From the NCBI GenBank assembly GCA_031548545.1, contig JAVBQY010000037.1:1-43127 (forward strand): DNA of 43,127 nt, given 5' to 3'. Positions 43,033 through 43,127 of this stretch are shown piece by piece (the first letter of the stretch is position 1; each line of letters opens with the position of its first letter). A program made the position numbers and the translations under genes. Under the pieces are notes generated by a model. The model made no database searches. It was not told where the DNA came from and saw nothing but the letters and a program-made list of their open reading frames with translations. The DNA comes from UBA932 sp031548545 (GTDB lineage Bacteria; Bacteroidota; Bacteroidia; Bacteroidales; UBA932).

Positions 43033-43127
43033 AGGGGTTTTTATTGTCTGTTGCTTAAGGAGCTGCACGCTCGCCTACACTTCTTGTTACTGTTGTTATG
43101 TGTCGCGATGTGCCGCGGGGCGGCGGC

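Larger units (their letters stand above)
42644..43127. other. Intergenic right end, no convincing gene
   Basis: 484 bases without a supported gene. It holds a TGTGCCC-CC-GGGCACA palindrome (42756-42771), the long inverted repeat at 42796-42938 and a hairpin at 43012-43032 followed by GGGGTTTTT. An open frame from the ATG at 43004 runs off the window (41 codons, unusually Cys-rich). It could be the start of a secreted protein but could also be chance. Confidence 0.5.

Noticed and set aside
43004..43127. Start of a gene running off the right end
   Set aside because: The 41 visible codons give an unusually Cys-rich peptide, and the start overlaps a terminator-like hairpin. Too little is visible to call a gene.
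1..43127. CRISPR arrays, tRNA or rRNA genes, intact IS elements
   Set aside because: I looked for regularly spaced repeats, cloverleaf-forming stretches and transposase motifs and saw none.

Overview
The window looks like a chromosomal segment of a Bacteroidota bacterium, most likely order Bacteroidales. The evidence is a SusC/SusD pair with lipoprotein glycan-binding proteins and BACON domains, a type IX secretion (T9SS) sorting domain, a FISUMP-type surface protein, TAnnTTTG promoter boxes and a general lack of Shine-Dalgarno sequences. Base composition is balanced, apart from an AT-rich island near 10.4-11.3 kb. I saw no tRNA, rRNA, CRISPR array or intact transposase.

Layout. 1-1195: 3' end of a surface protein with Ig-like repeats and a FISUMP domain. 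1467-4544 (minus): PLP aminotransferase followed by glutamine-dependent NAD+ synthetase. 4684-10347 (plus): three-gene RND efflux system (TolC-like, lipoprotein adaptor, AcrB-like pump) ending in an intrinsic terminator. 10449-12318 (plus): a two-gene OLD/PARIS-like pair, an ABC-type ATPase and an RloB-family TOPRIM-like protein, with its own promoter and a palindrome at the predicted transcription start. A T9SS-exported beta-helix protein overlaps it by 4 bases.

14419-37222 is an alginate utilisation locus read in two directions from a 413-base control region (27086-27498). Leftward: SusC, SusD, an IPT/TIG lipoprotein, a multi-BACON lipoprotein, then past a hairpin an alpha/beta-hydrolase, a SASA-type O-acetylesterase and a lipoprotein PL6 lyase. 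Rightward: a FadR-type GntR regulator, a small secreted protein, a second PL6 lyase, KdgF, a hexuronate-type MFS transporter, an SDR of the DEH-reductase type, a PL17 lyase and a PL38/PL5-type lyase. The inferred route is: surface binding, deacetylation and cutting of alginate; import through SusCD; periplasmic breakdown to unsaturated monouronate by PL6, PL17 and the PL38-like enzyme; uptake by the MFS protein; KdgF conversion to DEH; and SDR reduction to KDG. KDG kinase and KDPG aldolase are not in this window.

37223-41561 (minus) holds a DEAD-box RNA helicase, a short ORF6N protein flanked by a 20-base direct repeat, an MFS exporter and a type II NADH dehydrogenase. 41740-42643 is a DUF4143-type ATPase pseudogene with two internal deletions. 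The last 480 bases contain no convincing gene but hold a large imperfect inverted repeat (42796-42938).

Best candidates for something new: the ATPase/RloB pair with its operator-like palindromes; the small secreted protein at 28237, which appears to be a free-standing copy of the C-terminal domain of the SusCD-linked IPT protein; the acetylesterases placed inside an alginate locus; the ORF6N cassette between direct repeats; and the long inverted repeat at the right end.
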